Assembly (NCBI GenBank): GCA_044358925.1
Contig: JBIKNC010000001.1
Location: 1 to 64,000, forward strand
DNA: 64,000 nucleotides
From: Rohdeia sp044358925
GTDB lineage: Bacteria > Planctomycetota > UBA1135 > GCA-002686595
Reading direction: 5' to 3'
Shown: positions 44,910-53,439 of the stretch, in pieces
How the letters are laid out: the number at the start of each line of letters is the position of its first letter
Position numbering within the stretch: position 1 is the first letter of the stretch
Notes under the pieces: generated by a model
Seen by the model: only the letters and a program-made list of their open reading frames with translations
Database searches by the model: none
What the model was told of the DNA's origin: nothing
Program-made: the position numbers and the translations under genes

Positions 44910-47900
44910 TCAGTACGTGAACGCCACGCCGATCGACGAGAGCGTCGGCGACAGGCCCGAGTCGGTGTTGTTGAGGAACGTGATGCGGTGCTGGACGTAG
45001 CGGATACCAGAGAGCTGGTTGATGGACGAGCGCCAACCCGGGGCCGTGGGAGCCGTGAAGACGAAGTCCGTGTTCATGAAGGCCGTCGGCTGCGAAGCGA
45101 GCAGCGGCGGCGCACCCGTGCACGTCGTGAGACCGTTGGTCGCCACGGGAGCGTGCTCGCCGTACACGTCGAGGAACGACGCGTCGAGGATCTGGTTGCC
45201 CGGACCCGGCGGAGCGGTCGCGATGACGGTGTCGTGGCCGCGGAACGCCAGGTTGACCTGGGTGCCCAGCGGCTGTGACACCGAGGACGGCTCGACCACG
45301 ACCGTCGTGTAGATCGGATCGGGCTGAGCGTTCGCGTCGATGGCCGTCGAGAAGGCGCGGCTGATTCGGACGACGAAGTCGACCTGACCGAAGTACACCG
45401 TGTTGTCGAGACCGGCGGTGATGGCGCCCAGGGGCGGCAGACCCGGACCCGTGAGTCCTTGGAAACCACCGGTCGGTGACGTCTGGAGATCGGGGTTCTT
45501 CACGACGGCGGCGCCGGACGTGTTGTAGCCGCCGGTGGAGAACGCGCGGTGCGACGGGTCCTTCGACGAACCGTTGGAGATGACGATGTCGAAGTTGATG
45601 AGCGCGAGCGTCTCGGTCGGATAGGTGCGGTGTTCGATCAACAGCGGGAGGGCCGCCGTCGGCAGACCGTTGTCACCGCCACCGCCCCACACGGAGCCGA
45701 AGCAGGCCGGGAAGCCGACGATCTGCACTTCCTGTTCGGAGGGCACACCCGGTCCGATCGTCGAGCCGTTGGGCGCGAGCTGACCGCGGGTGGTGATCGA
45801 AGTGTTGCGCCAAGTGAAGAGCTCGCGCTCCTCGGGATCCAGACCCTTGTTCATCGGCAGGCGCAGGAGCGGCGTCCCCGAGTCCGCGGTTGCGAGTTCG
45901 GTCGTCGCGACGACGAAGCCGAGTTCGCGCGCGTGCATGGGCTGCGGCTGCTGATCCGGAACCTGGAGGTACGTGTCCGCGAACGACGAACCGCTGGCGA
46001 AGCCGGAGTTCGCGTAGTCGGGGTAGAACGAGAGCTGGTTCAGGAACTCGTCCGGACTGCGGCGTGAGTGCGCCATGCCGACCGAGTACTCGGGGTAGAA
46101 GGCCGCGACGATCTGCCCGCCCACCGGACTCAGGTACGCGAACTCGACGTCGAGGTCGACGAACGTGCCGTCCTGGCGCGAGACGTCGAGGCCCATGTCC
46201 GAGTAGCGCCACAAGTGGTGCAAACGACTGCCGAGGTTCGACAGCGGCGTTTGCACTCCGGGCACGGCCGGCGTTTGCATCACCGCGACCATCGGCTGGC
46301 TCTGGTCGACGAAGCGCGCGAAGCGGCTGACCGGACGCGGGCGGATGATGCCCTCGTCGGGCAGTTGGATGACCTGGCCGCGCAGTTCGCCGATGGCGTC
46401 GCCGGTTTCGTCGAGGTTGGCGCCCGAGAAGCGGAACACGTAACCGCCGTTGCGGAAGGTCGGCGTGCTGGCGACGGTGAAGCTGACGGTGGGCAGCACG
46501 CTGTCGAGCAGGTTGCCCGCGAGGTCGCGCAATCCGCCGTTCGTCTCGTCGGAGACGATCGTCAGGAAGTAGTCGAGCACGTTCGCGTCACCGGCGTACG
46601 GCCCCGTGTTCGCGAACGGCAGCACCGGTTGGAAGCGCGCTTCGCGCAGGTCGGGGGAGAAGGCGATCGAGCCCACGACGTTCTGATAGAAGGTCTGGGC
46701 CGCGTTCCGACTGATGCGGAAGGTGTCGAACGCCCCGAAGCTCTCGGGGTCCATCGCCTCCGAGAACGTGATCGCGACTTGCGCGGCATTCGGAACGTTC
46801 GTCGCGGGAGCGGTGCCGGCCGACGGCGCGAAGTTGAGGAAACACGGCGCGACGCCGAGGCCGGCGTACTCCGGGCGCCACGGGTAGCGGTAGAGCGCGT
46901 TGCCCGCGATGTCTTCCGGTGCGATCGGGTCGCGGTCGCGCGGCGCCGAGACGAGCAGCGAAGTCACCGTACCGCCCGCTTGGGTCGCGGACTCGAGGAC
47001 CTCGAGCAACAGCGTGTTGGAGACCTGGACGATGTGCCCGGCCAGAGCGTCCACCGCGCAGCCGATGGTGATGTACGCGAAGTCGATCTCGAACTCGTAG
47101 CCGAAGTCCGGTTCGCTCGGTTCGTCGGCGTTGATCGGGCGCGTGATGTTCGCGAGCGGGATGAAGATGCTCTGCCCGCCGAGCACGGCCGGTGCCACGG
47201 TGTCGATCAGGAAACCGTTGTTCGGCTCGCTGCTCGTTCCCGTGCGCATGGCGCGAACGACGTCGGCCGTCGGATTCGTTTCGAAGGGCTCGTTGCCCAC
47301 GGTCGCCAGCCGGCGACCGTCGAGGTTCGTCAAGAGTCGGAACTGACCGTTCGAGGGCGATTGGAGCGTCGGGATGAAGATCGCGACGTTCGCGAGGAAC
47401 TGAGAGTTCGACAGCGGGAGACCGAGGCTGTTGAGCGGCAGCGAATCGTTCTCGGTGAGCTCGGTCTGGTTGACCGTCATGTCGACGATCATGCGCGTGC
47501 TGTGGAACTCGCCCGTCACCGGATCGAGCCCGCCGAAGTTCGGATCCGCGAAGATGCGTGCGTCGAACGGAATGACCGGCGGGTTGCCCGTGAGCACCTT
47601 GACCGTGTCGCCGTTGACGATGGTCTCTTCGTCGATCAAGTCGTCGAACTGCACGACGATCGCGCAGTTGCGGGCGATGCGCGTGAGCGTTCCGATCGCT
47701 TCGGTGTCGCGGAACTCGATGTCGGTGACGGTCGCGGACGCTTCCTCCAGCAGGAAGTCGAACGCGTCCTTGATCTGCACGCCGTTCGCGTCGGCGTCGA
47801 TCTCGTTCTGCGCGAGGATCGTGAGGCGCACCTCACCGGTGACGACGTTCGAGTCGACCTCCCACTTGCTGAGCTCCGAGACGACGTCCTCGCCGATGAC

Positions 47901-48308
47901 GTAGTCGGGGTAGACGAGCCTCGAGTCACCCGACGGCGCCCTGTCGTAGACGTCGACGAGCCGCCCCCAGTACATCGACGAGATCACGACGTCCAGCTCC
48001 CGGCCCCCACCGTGCGGATCGACGATGTACTGATCGCCGTTGTACGGCGTGGCGGTCGGCGACTTGCCGTTCGACGTGCTGACCTGGCCCTGGGCCTGGT
48101 CGAGGAAGATGATCGGCTTGGCGCCGCGGCCCCCGCAGGAGACCAGAAGACCCGCGGACATCAGCGCGAGCGCGCTGCCCGTGCGGCCCAGCGCGGATCG
48201 GCCCAGCACGATCCGGCTCTGGCTGGACCGGCTCGATCGACGTGCGCTCGCGGAAGCGAGCTGGCCTTCGGTGGACGACCTCGAAGTGAACGGCGAGAAG
48301 TACGTCAT
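44910..48308 (-). CDS. Giant lipoprotein of the same family without Gly-rich region (member D)
   Basis: An 1132-residue protein. Starting at ATG 48308, the N-terminus has an Arg/Ser-rich lead of about 45 residues, a hydrophobic stretch and the lipobox LVSC (Cys58, then GGR). The long lead may mean that a later start is used. The body is beta-rich, with Ig-like segments (AAQVAITFSEAMDPESF) and many Asn/Pro turns; the Gly-rich solenoid of members A and C is largely missing. The end IRYVQHRITFLNN and SPTLSSIGVAFTY matches the shared C-terminal pattern. First gene of a unit with member C. Function unknown. Confidence 0.75.
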   Translation of the reverse strand: MTYFSPFTSRSSTEGQLASASARRSSRSSQSRIVLGRSALGRTGSALALMSAGLLVSCGGRGAKPIIFLDQAQGQVSTSNGKSPTATPYNGDQYIVDPHGGGRELDVVISSMYWGRLVDVYDRAPSGDSRLVYPDYVIGEDVVSELSKWEVDSNVVTGEVRLTILAQNEIDADANGVQIKDAFDFLLEEASATVTDIEFRDTEAIGTLTRIARNCAIVVQFDDLIDEETIVNGDTVKVLTGNPPVIPFDARIFADPNFGGLDPVTGEFHSTRMIVDMTVNQTELTENDSLPLNSLGLPLSNSQFLANVAIFIPTLQSPSNGQFRLLTNLDGRRLATVGNEPFETNPTADVVRAMRTGTSSEPNNGFLIDTVAPAVLGGQSIFIPLANITRPINADEPSEPDFGYEFEIDFAYITIGCAVDALAGHIVQVSNTLLLEVLESATQAGGTVTSLLVSAPRDRDPIAPEDIAGNALYRYPWRPEYAGLGVAPCFLNFAPSAGTAPATNVPNAAQVAITFSEAMDPESFGAFDTFRISRNAAQTFYQNVVGSIAFSPDLREARFQPVLPFANTGPYAGDANVLDYFLTIVSDETNGGLRDLAGNLLDSVLPTVSFTVASTPTFRNGGYVFRFSGANLDETGDAIGELRGQVIQLPDEGIIRPRPVSRFARFVDQSQPMVAVMQTPAVPGVQTPLSNLGSRLHHLWRYSDMGLDVSRQDGTFVDLDVEFAYLSPVGGQIVAAFYPEYSVGMAHSRRSPDEFLNQLSFYPDYANSGFASGSSFADTYLQVPDQQPQPMHARELGFVVATTELATADSGTPLLRLPMNKGLDPEERELFTWRNTSITTRGQLAPNGSTIGPGVPSEQEVQIVGFPACFGSVWGGGGDNGLPTAALPLLIEHRTYPTETLALINFDIVISNGSSKDPSHRAFSTGGYNTSGAAVVKNPDLQTSPTGGFQGLTGPGLPPLGAITAGLDNTVYFGQVDFVVRISRAFSTAIDANAQPDPIYTTVVVEPSSVSQPLGTQVNLAFRGHDTVIATAPPGPGNQILDASFLDVYGEHAPVATNGLTTCTGAPPLLASQPTAFMNTDFVFTAPTAPGWRSSINQLSGIRYVQHRITFLNNTDSGLSPTLSSIGVAFTY

Positions 48309-48627
48309 GGCGCTCCGCGAAGGCGGCGGCCGGCGCCTCGATGGAGGTGCCGCGGCCGACGCCGGTCGGGATGGGGTGGCCCGGGAAGCCGTCGAAGGCG
48401 CCCGGGGTGGGGAAGGAGGTCGAGTGACCGCGTCGAAGCGGCCGCCCTGGGTTGGGGCGCCCATTCTTCGAAGCGATGCCGAAGGGGTCAAGAACGCGGG
48501 TCGACGCGTGCTGACTCCCCGAGGCCGGTGGCGGCAACAAGAAGCGTACCGCCGGCTCCCTGTGCGCTCCTCCCCCCGCACGCGGGCTGCACGGATTTTC
48601 GCTGTGCGCTTTCGCGCAGGAGGCGCG
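48309..48627. other. 319-base intergenic region between pyrB and lipoprotein D
   Basis: This presumably holds the promoter of the lipoprotein D-C unit. The plus strand has several G runs near 48368-48420 (template side for the downstream gene). I see no gene and no strong hairpin. Confidence 0.4.
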
Positions 48628-49977
48628 TCAGGAGCGTGCGAAGCCTCGCTCCAGTGCCTCGCGTTCGTCGGCGACGAAGACCAGGTCGTCGATCGGAATC
48701 GCGCCGGCCCGCGGGTCGGCGCGCGGGAACCACTGACGGTCGCGGCGGCTGGCCACGAAGGCCGCGGTCAGTTCGTGGTTGCAGTAGGCGCAGGCCGCGC
48801 GCAGAGGATGGCGGGAGCGCAGTCGGAAGGCCGGCGGGACGTGGCGCGTCTCGGTGTGCGAGATGCAGCTGTCGTTCGGGCACGGGCTCTTGCCGGCCGG
48901 CAGGTCGTGGAAGTCGGCGGCCACGGCCGGGCGTGCGCCGGGGATCGGAACGGTGCCGAGCAGGTGCCCGAGGATCGCCATGCGGATCGGCACGCCGCGC
49001 GCCGCCTGTTTGAAGTAGACACCGCGCGGATCGTTGTCCATCGACGAGTCGAGCTCGTCGCGGCGCGGCAGCGGGTGCATCACGAGCGCGTCGCGCAACG
49101 GCTCGAGCGCCATCGTCTCCGCCCCCACGCGCATGTAGCGATCCGAGTTCTCGCCGTGGTGGCGTTCGGTCTGCGCGCGCGTCATGTAGAGCGCGTCGAC
49201 ACGCCGCACTTCGAGGCTCGACAGCTCGGTGAAGAGGCTCAACTGGTGCGGCTTGTGCGGCGTCAGGTAGAGCGCGTCCGACTCGAGCGCGAGGTCGCCG
49301 AGTTGCCGCGCGTCCGCGCGCACGGGTTCGGCTCCGAACTCCTCGTGCAAGCGGCGCAGCACGTAGTCCGGCAACTCGAGGCCCGGGTGCGGCACACACA
49401 CGATGTTCGCGCGGAAGCGTGCGAGCGCGTAGATGAACGAGTGGATCGTGCGGCTGTAACGCAGGTCGCCCGCGAGCACCACGTCGAGGCCTTCGAGTCG
49501 GCCGCGTTCGATCCACAGCGTGTACAGGTCGCACAGCGTCTGCGTCGGGTGTTCGTGGCTGCCGTCGCCCGCGTTGACGACGGGCACCGTCGAGTAGCGC
49601 GACGCGAGACGTGCGGCGCCTTCGCTCGGATGGCGCAGCACAATCAGGTCCGCGTAGCCCGAGACGACGCGCACCGTGTCGGCGAGCGACTCGCCCTTCT
49701 GCGCACTCGAGCTCTTCATCTCGGCCGCGGTGAGCACTCCCCCGCCGAGGCGCAGCATCGCGGACTCGAACGACAGGCGCGTGCGCGTCGAGGCCTCGTA
49801 GAACAGGCTCGCGCTGATGCGTCCGGGGCAGAGCGCTGCGTGCGCGCGCAGGTCCTGGCCGAACTCGCGCGCGCGTTCGAAGAGCGCGAGGATCTCGTCG
49901 GTCGCGAGGTCGTCGATCGAGACGAGGTGGCGGATGACGGGCGACGTGTTCGAGGACGCGGGCGCGGATGCGTTCAC
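48628..49977 (-). CDS. pyrB: Aspartate carbamoyltransferase fused to a PyrI-type zinc domain
   Basis: A 449-residue protein. Residues 12-340 are an aspartate carbamoyltransferase catalytic chain: STRT in FYEASTRTRLSFE (59-71) binds carbamoyl phosphate, SSAQKGES (90-97) is the mobile loop with the catalytic Lys, and HPTQ (143-146) and HPLPRRDEL (301-309) are intact. After a 25-residue linker comes a zinc module with C366, C371, C396 and C399 in CPNDSCISHTE and CAYC, closely matching the C-terminal zinc domain of E. coli PyrI. The nucleotide-binding allosteric domain of PyrI has no counterpart. It catalyses the first committed step of pyrimidine synthesis. GTG start at 49977; 58 bp after the MnmE-like gene. 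Confidence 0.93.
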   Translation of the reverse strand: MNASAPASSNTSPVIRHLVSIDDLATDEILALFERAREFGQDLRAHAALCPGRISASLFYEASTRTRLSFESAMLRLGGGVLTAAEMKSSSAQKGESLADTVRVVSGYADLIVLRHPSEGAARLASRYSTVPVVNAGDGSHEHPTQTLCDLYTLWIERGRLEGLDVVLAGDLRYSRTIHSFIYALARFRANIVCVPHPGLELPDYVLRRLHEEFGAEPVRADARQLGDLALESDALYLTPHKPHQLSLFTELSSLEVRRVDALYMTRAQTERHHGENSDRYMRVGAETMALEPLRDALVMHPLPRRDELDSSMDNDPRGVYFKQAARGVPIRMAILGHLLGTVPIPGARPAVAADFHDLPAGKSPCPNDSCISHTETRHVPPAFRLRSRHPLRAACAYCNHELTAAFVASRRDRQWFPRADPRAGAIPIDDLVFVADEREALERGFARS

Positions 49978-50035
49978 GAGCGCAGAGGTTCGCACAGCGC
50001 ACCCCGTGACGGGAAGTGTCGGAGCGCTCGAACGG

Positions 50036-51292
50036 TCAGGTGCGAGGCGCGCGCCCGTCGAACGCGCGCTGTTCGGACGCGTGCCCGTCCGTGAGCACGG
50101 CCGCCGGCGTGAACGCGCCCGCGAGGCTCGCACGGCGCACCGCATCGTCGCCGCCGATCGCGACGTGTTCGAGGCGCGCAGCGAGCCGCTCGTCGAACGC
50201 GACCGCCCGGCCGGACTGCCAGGGTGCGGCAACGAGTCGCAGCGCCGCGCCGATCGCGCGCCACACGACGCGACGCGCCGCCTGGACGTCGGTCGCCGCG
50301 GACACGCCGAGTGTCTCGCCCACCGCCGATACCAGGTCGGCACGCGTCACGAGACTCACGACGCGGGCACCGACGAACTCGCGCGGCACGGGCGCCGGCG
50401 CGTCGGCCGGTGAACACCACAACACGAGGTCGGCCGCACGCGCGACACGCGCGCCGAGGCGCTGGCCCGCACGTTCGAGAGCGTGCGCGTCGGGAGCCAC
50501 TTCGTACGGTCGCTCGGCTCTCTCGCGAGCCGACGCCGACTCCTCGTTCACGTCGTCAGCGACGAACGGTCCGTCGGGCCTGTCGAGTGCGTCGTCGCGC
50601 TCGCCGGTCGCGCTTCGTTCGAGTGCGCGCCGCCCCGCCGTGTCCACGAGTTCGATCACGAGATCGCCGCCCTGCACGAGTTCGCGAACGGCGTCGCGTG
50701 TGGTGCCCGCGAGCGGGCTGGCGAGCACGCGCTCCCGCCCCGCGAGCACGTTGAACAGCGTCGACTTGCCGGCGTTGACCGGCCCGGCGAGGACGACGCG
50801 CGGCGGCAGCAGGTAGGGCTGCGCGGCTCGGCCGAGTTCTGCGAGTTCGCGCGCACGCGCAGCCGCAGCGGGCGCTGTTGCGAGTTCGGCGAGTGCGCGT
50901 TCGAGCGCGCCCTCGGACTGATCGAGCAGGATGCGCGCGCCGGCTTCGGACACCGCGAACGGCAAGCGGCGCGTCGCGACCTGTGACCACGTCGTCGCCG
51001 GCGGCAACAGCGTCTCGCCACCGAGTGCGCGCACGCAACGCTCGACCACCGCGACACCGCCGTGCAGACACACGTCGACTCCGTCGTCGCACACGACGAG
51101 CAGCGCTTCATCGAGTTGCTCGCCGTCGTCGACGAGGCGCGCGAGCACGACGCGGCCCGCCGTGAGTGTGCTCGCGTTCGCGAGTCGTCGCACGGCAGCG
51201 AGTGCGCCGGGCCCGCGCACTTCGATCACGGCCACCGCACCGGCCGCACGCGCCGTCGCGACACACACCGAGAACGGCGCGCTCGCGTTCAT
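50036..51292 (-). CDS. MnmE/TrmE-like GTPase lacking the C-terminal Cys motif
   Basis: A 418-residue TrmE-family protein. The N-terminal folate-binding-type domain starts with the family pattern VATARAAGAVAVIEVRG. In the G domain are P-loop GPVNAGKST (170-178), switch I GTTRD (196-200) and DTAG (217-220). G4 is TRAD (316-319) instead of NKxD, and an acidic/Arg insertion of about 50 residues follows G3. The protein ends in ASEQRAFDGRAPRT, so the CIGK-type Cys motif needed for tRNA wobble-uridine modification in canonical MnmE is absent. It may be a divergent MnmE or a paralogue with another job. It overlaps coaX by 4 bp (ATGA). Confidence 0.8.
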   Translation of the reverse strand: MNASAPFSVCVATARAAGAVAVIEVRGPGALAAVRRLANASTLTAGRVVLARLVDDGEQLDEALLVVCDDGVDVCLHGGVAVVERCVRALGGETLLPPATTWSQVATRRLPFAVSEAGARILLDQSEGALERALAELATAPAAAARARELAELGRAAQPYLLPPRVVLAGPVNAGKSTLFNVLAGRERVLASPLAGTTRDAVRELVQGGDLVIELVDTAGRRALERSATGERDDALDRPDGPFVADDVNEESASARERAERPYEVAPDAHALERAGQRLGARVARAADLVLWCSPADAPAPVPREFVGARVVSLVTRADLVSAVGETLGVSAATDVQAARRVVWRAIGAALRLVAAPWQSGRAVAFDERLAARLEHVAIGGDDAVRRASLAGAFTPAAVLTDGHASEQRAFDGRAPRT

Positions 51293-52227
51293 CGCTGCGT
51301 GCTCGTCGCTTCGTCGAACGCTGCGAGCAGTCCTTCGTGCACGAGCCACGGCACGTGCTCTGCATGTTCGATGACGGGCGGCGCCGCGAGGAGCCACGGC
51401 GCACCGCCGCCCGTCACGAAGCGCGGCGCGCCGGCGAGGCGCGCTTCGAGTGCGACCAGCCGCGCGAGTTCGCGCACCGCGCCGCGCAGGCCGTGGACCA
51501 CACCGGAGCGCAGCGCTTGCGCGCTCTCGCGCCCGAGAGCGGGCACGTGGGCGAGGTCGACGGTGCCATCACACGCGCCATCGTTCGTGCCGTGCAGCTC
51601 GACTTCGAACAGACGCGCGGCGCCTGCACCGAGCGCGCGCCGCAAGAGATCCACGCCGGGCGCGATCGCGCCGCCGAGGAAGGCGGGCCGGCCGGCTGCG
51701 GTGACTCCGAGCGCATCGACGGTCACCGCCGTCCCTGCGTCGACGACGAGCGCCGGTCCGCGTGCGCGTTCCCACGCGCCGCGCGCCGCCCACAAGCGAT
51801 CCGCGCCGATCGTGTGCACGTGACGACACGCGGCGAGGTCGAGACCGTGTTTCAACGCTTGCACCGCAGGCGGCGCCGTTGCGCGAGCGGCTCCGGGCGC
51901 AACCTCGCGCACGATTTCGTGCACACGTGCGCCGGCAGCGTGTGCAACGGCGACGAGACGCGCGCGCACCTCGTCGCTCGCGACGCACGACACGAGCACG
52001 TCGGGAACGTTCTCGAAGAGCTGCCCGAAGCCGCGGTCGGTGAACGGGGCGGGCGGCGCACTCGTGAATGCCGCGTGCTCGACACGTGTGTGCCCGAGCA
52101 CGGTGTGCGCGGCGCCGCTTTCAGCACGGTCGCCGCTCCCCCACCACAGAACTTTGGTCGCGCCGTTGCCGATGTCGGCCGTCGCGACGCGTGTCCCGAC
52201 AGGTGCGCGCGTGCGCGACTCGCTCAC
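51289..52227 (-). CDS. coaX: Type III pantothenate kinase CoaX
   Basis: A 312-residue kinase of the ASKHA fold performing the first step of coenzyme A synthesis. The phosphate loop is DIGNGATK (18-25). GADR (141-144), DAGTAVTVD (163-171) with the catalytic Asp, and GGAIAPG (185-191) are all present. Type III enzymes need a monovalent cation and are not inhibited by CoA. Start GTG 52227 lies one base after the stop of the PDZ protein gene; its stop overlaps the MnmE-like start. The tight packing implies one transcript for PDZ protein, coaX, mnmE-like and perhaps pyrB. Confidence 0.93.
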   Translation of the reverse strand: MSESRTRAPVGTRVATADIGNGATKVLWWGSGDRAESGAAHTVLGHTRVEHAAFTSAPPAPFTDRGFGQLFENVPDVLVSCVASDEVRARLVAVAHAAGARVHEIVREVAPGAARATAPPAVQALKHGLDLAACRHVHTIGADRLWAARGAWERARGPALVVDAGTAVTVDALGVTAAGRPAFLGGAIAPGVDLLRRALGAGAARLFEVELHGTNDGACDGTVDLAHVPALGRESAQALRSGVVHGLRGAVRELARLVALEARLAGAPRFVTGGGAPWLLAAPPVIEHAEHVPWLVHEGLLAAFDEATSTQR

Positions 52228-52228
52228 G

Positions 52229-53272
52229 TCACTTGGGCGGCGTCTGCACCGTGATGGTGCGGTCCTTGCCGGCGTTCGAGACGACCACTTCCCAGACCTC
52301 GTAGTACTCGGAGTTGTTCTTGGCGAACGTGATCGCCTCGTTGACCGAGTTGACCGGGTGGCCGTTGACGCTCTTGATGACGTCACCGGAGACCACGCCG
52401 AAGTCGGCCAGCACCGAACCGGCCGTGACGGTCAGGATCTCGATGCCCTCGGGCGCGCCCGTCTGCCGATTGCGCGCCGAGCGATGGCGCACTTCGTTCG
52501 AGAGGATGTCGAGGTAGTTCGTCTCGATGTGCAGCGCGTCGTCGGATCCGACGAGGTACTGGTTGCGACCCGTCTTGAGCGTCGCGGTCGGCCACGTGTC
52601 GAAGAGCTGCTGGCGCGTCGTGTCGTCGGCGTCGGGGAACGGCTCGCGGATCTCCGACAGACCGCCGCCGAGCAGCGGGATGTCACCCGAGATCGGCACC
52701 GGCGGTTTCACGACTTCGTCGGCGGGCGCGGTGTCGAAGTCACCGGGGCGCACACACGTGAACACGAGTCCGTCGGCGGCGTCGACCGAGACGAGCTTCC
52801 AGTAGTCGAACTGCGGCGGCAGGAGATCGCCGACTTTCAGAACGTGGCCGTCGACCTGTTCGCGCGCCTGGAAGGTCGCGAGTTGCCCGACGTACTTGAC
52901 GACGGCGATGCTGCGGTCGGGTGTGGTCGTGTCCTGCTGGATGAAGAGGACTTGGAGGAGGCGGTCGACCGGGACGTGCTTCTTGGTGGGCGCAGCCGTC
53001 GGTGTGTCGTCGGGCTTCGGGGGCGGCGGCGCCTCCTTGCCCGTCCAGTTCATCGTGTGGAACACGTTGCGGATCGGGTCGTAGGGCAGCTCGGGCAGCT
53101 TCTCCTCGGGCGGCGCCTTCTGATCGAACACCCGCGCCTGGTCCTCCGGGGTCACGTGGCGCGCTTGCCGCTCGAGACGCGTCTCGCGGTACTCGTAGGC
53201 GGACCAACCGATGCCGCCCAAGAAGGCGATGGCACCGAGCCAGAGGAGGACTTTGACGAAGCCGAGGTTCAT
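52229..53272 (-). CDS. GspC-like inner-membrane protein with C-terminal PDZ domain
   Basis: A 347-residue bitopic protein: a short N-terminus, a membrane helix at about 7-27 (VLLWLGAIAFLGGIGWSAYE), a Pro/Lys-rich linker, a beta-rich central part (about 105-190) and a PDZ domain at the C-terminus (about 270-345; GDVIKSVNGHPVNSVNEAI). This order, membrane helix then HR-like region then PDZ, is that of the type II secretion protein GspC, which contacts the secretin and helps choose substrates. Sequence similarity to characterised GspC cannot be judged here. It sits among pilus genes, one base upstream of coaX. Confidence 0.75.
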   Translation of the reverse strand: MNLGFVKVLLWLGAIAFLGGIGWSAYEYRETRLERQARHVTPEDQARVFDQKAPPEEKLPELPYDPIRNVFHTMNWTGKEAPPPPKPDDTPTAAPTKKHVPVDRLLQVLFIQQDTTTPDRSIAVVKYVGQLATFQAREQVDGHVLKVGDLLPPQFDYWKLVSVDAADGLVFTCVRPGDFDTAPADEVVKPPVPISGDIPLLGGGLSEIREPFPDADDTTRQQLFDTWPTATLKTGRNQYLVGSDDALHIETNYLDILSNEVRHRSARNRQTGAPEGIEILTVTAGSVLADFGVVSGDVIKSVNGHPVNSVNEAITFAKNNSEYYEVWEVVVSNAGKDRTITVQTPPK

Positions 53273-53439
53273 GGCGAGGAGGAGCGTCGAGGGCCGTCGC
53301 GCGGCGCCTCGTGGGGCGAGCGTAACCGCCCGCGCCCCGCGCCGTGCTCACTCGACCGGGCCGCGACGCCGCGCGTGCGCCCTTCTTCCGCGCTACGGCT
53401 CGCCGCGGCGCCGCCTTGCGCGTGGCGCTGCGGCTCCGT

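Noticed and set aside
48368..48420. G-quadruplex-like G runs upstream of lipoprotein D
   Set aside because: G runs are irregular and on the strand opposite the transcript; such runs are expected by chance at this GC content.
46068..49013. 981-codon plus-strand frame opposite lipoprotein D and pyrB
   Set aside because: Antisense to a recognisable aspartate carbamoyltransferase and to a lipobox protein; composition is typical of GC-driven shadow frames.
53402..53434. Imperfect 11-bp hairpin just after the PilT-like gene
   Set aside because: One mismatch and no T-rich tail; too weak to call a terminator.
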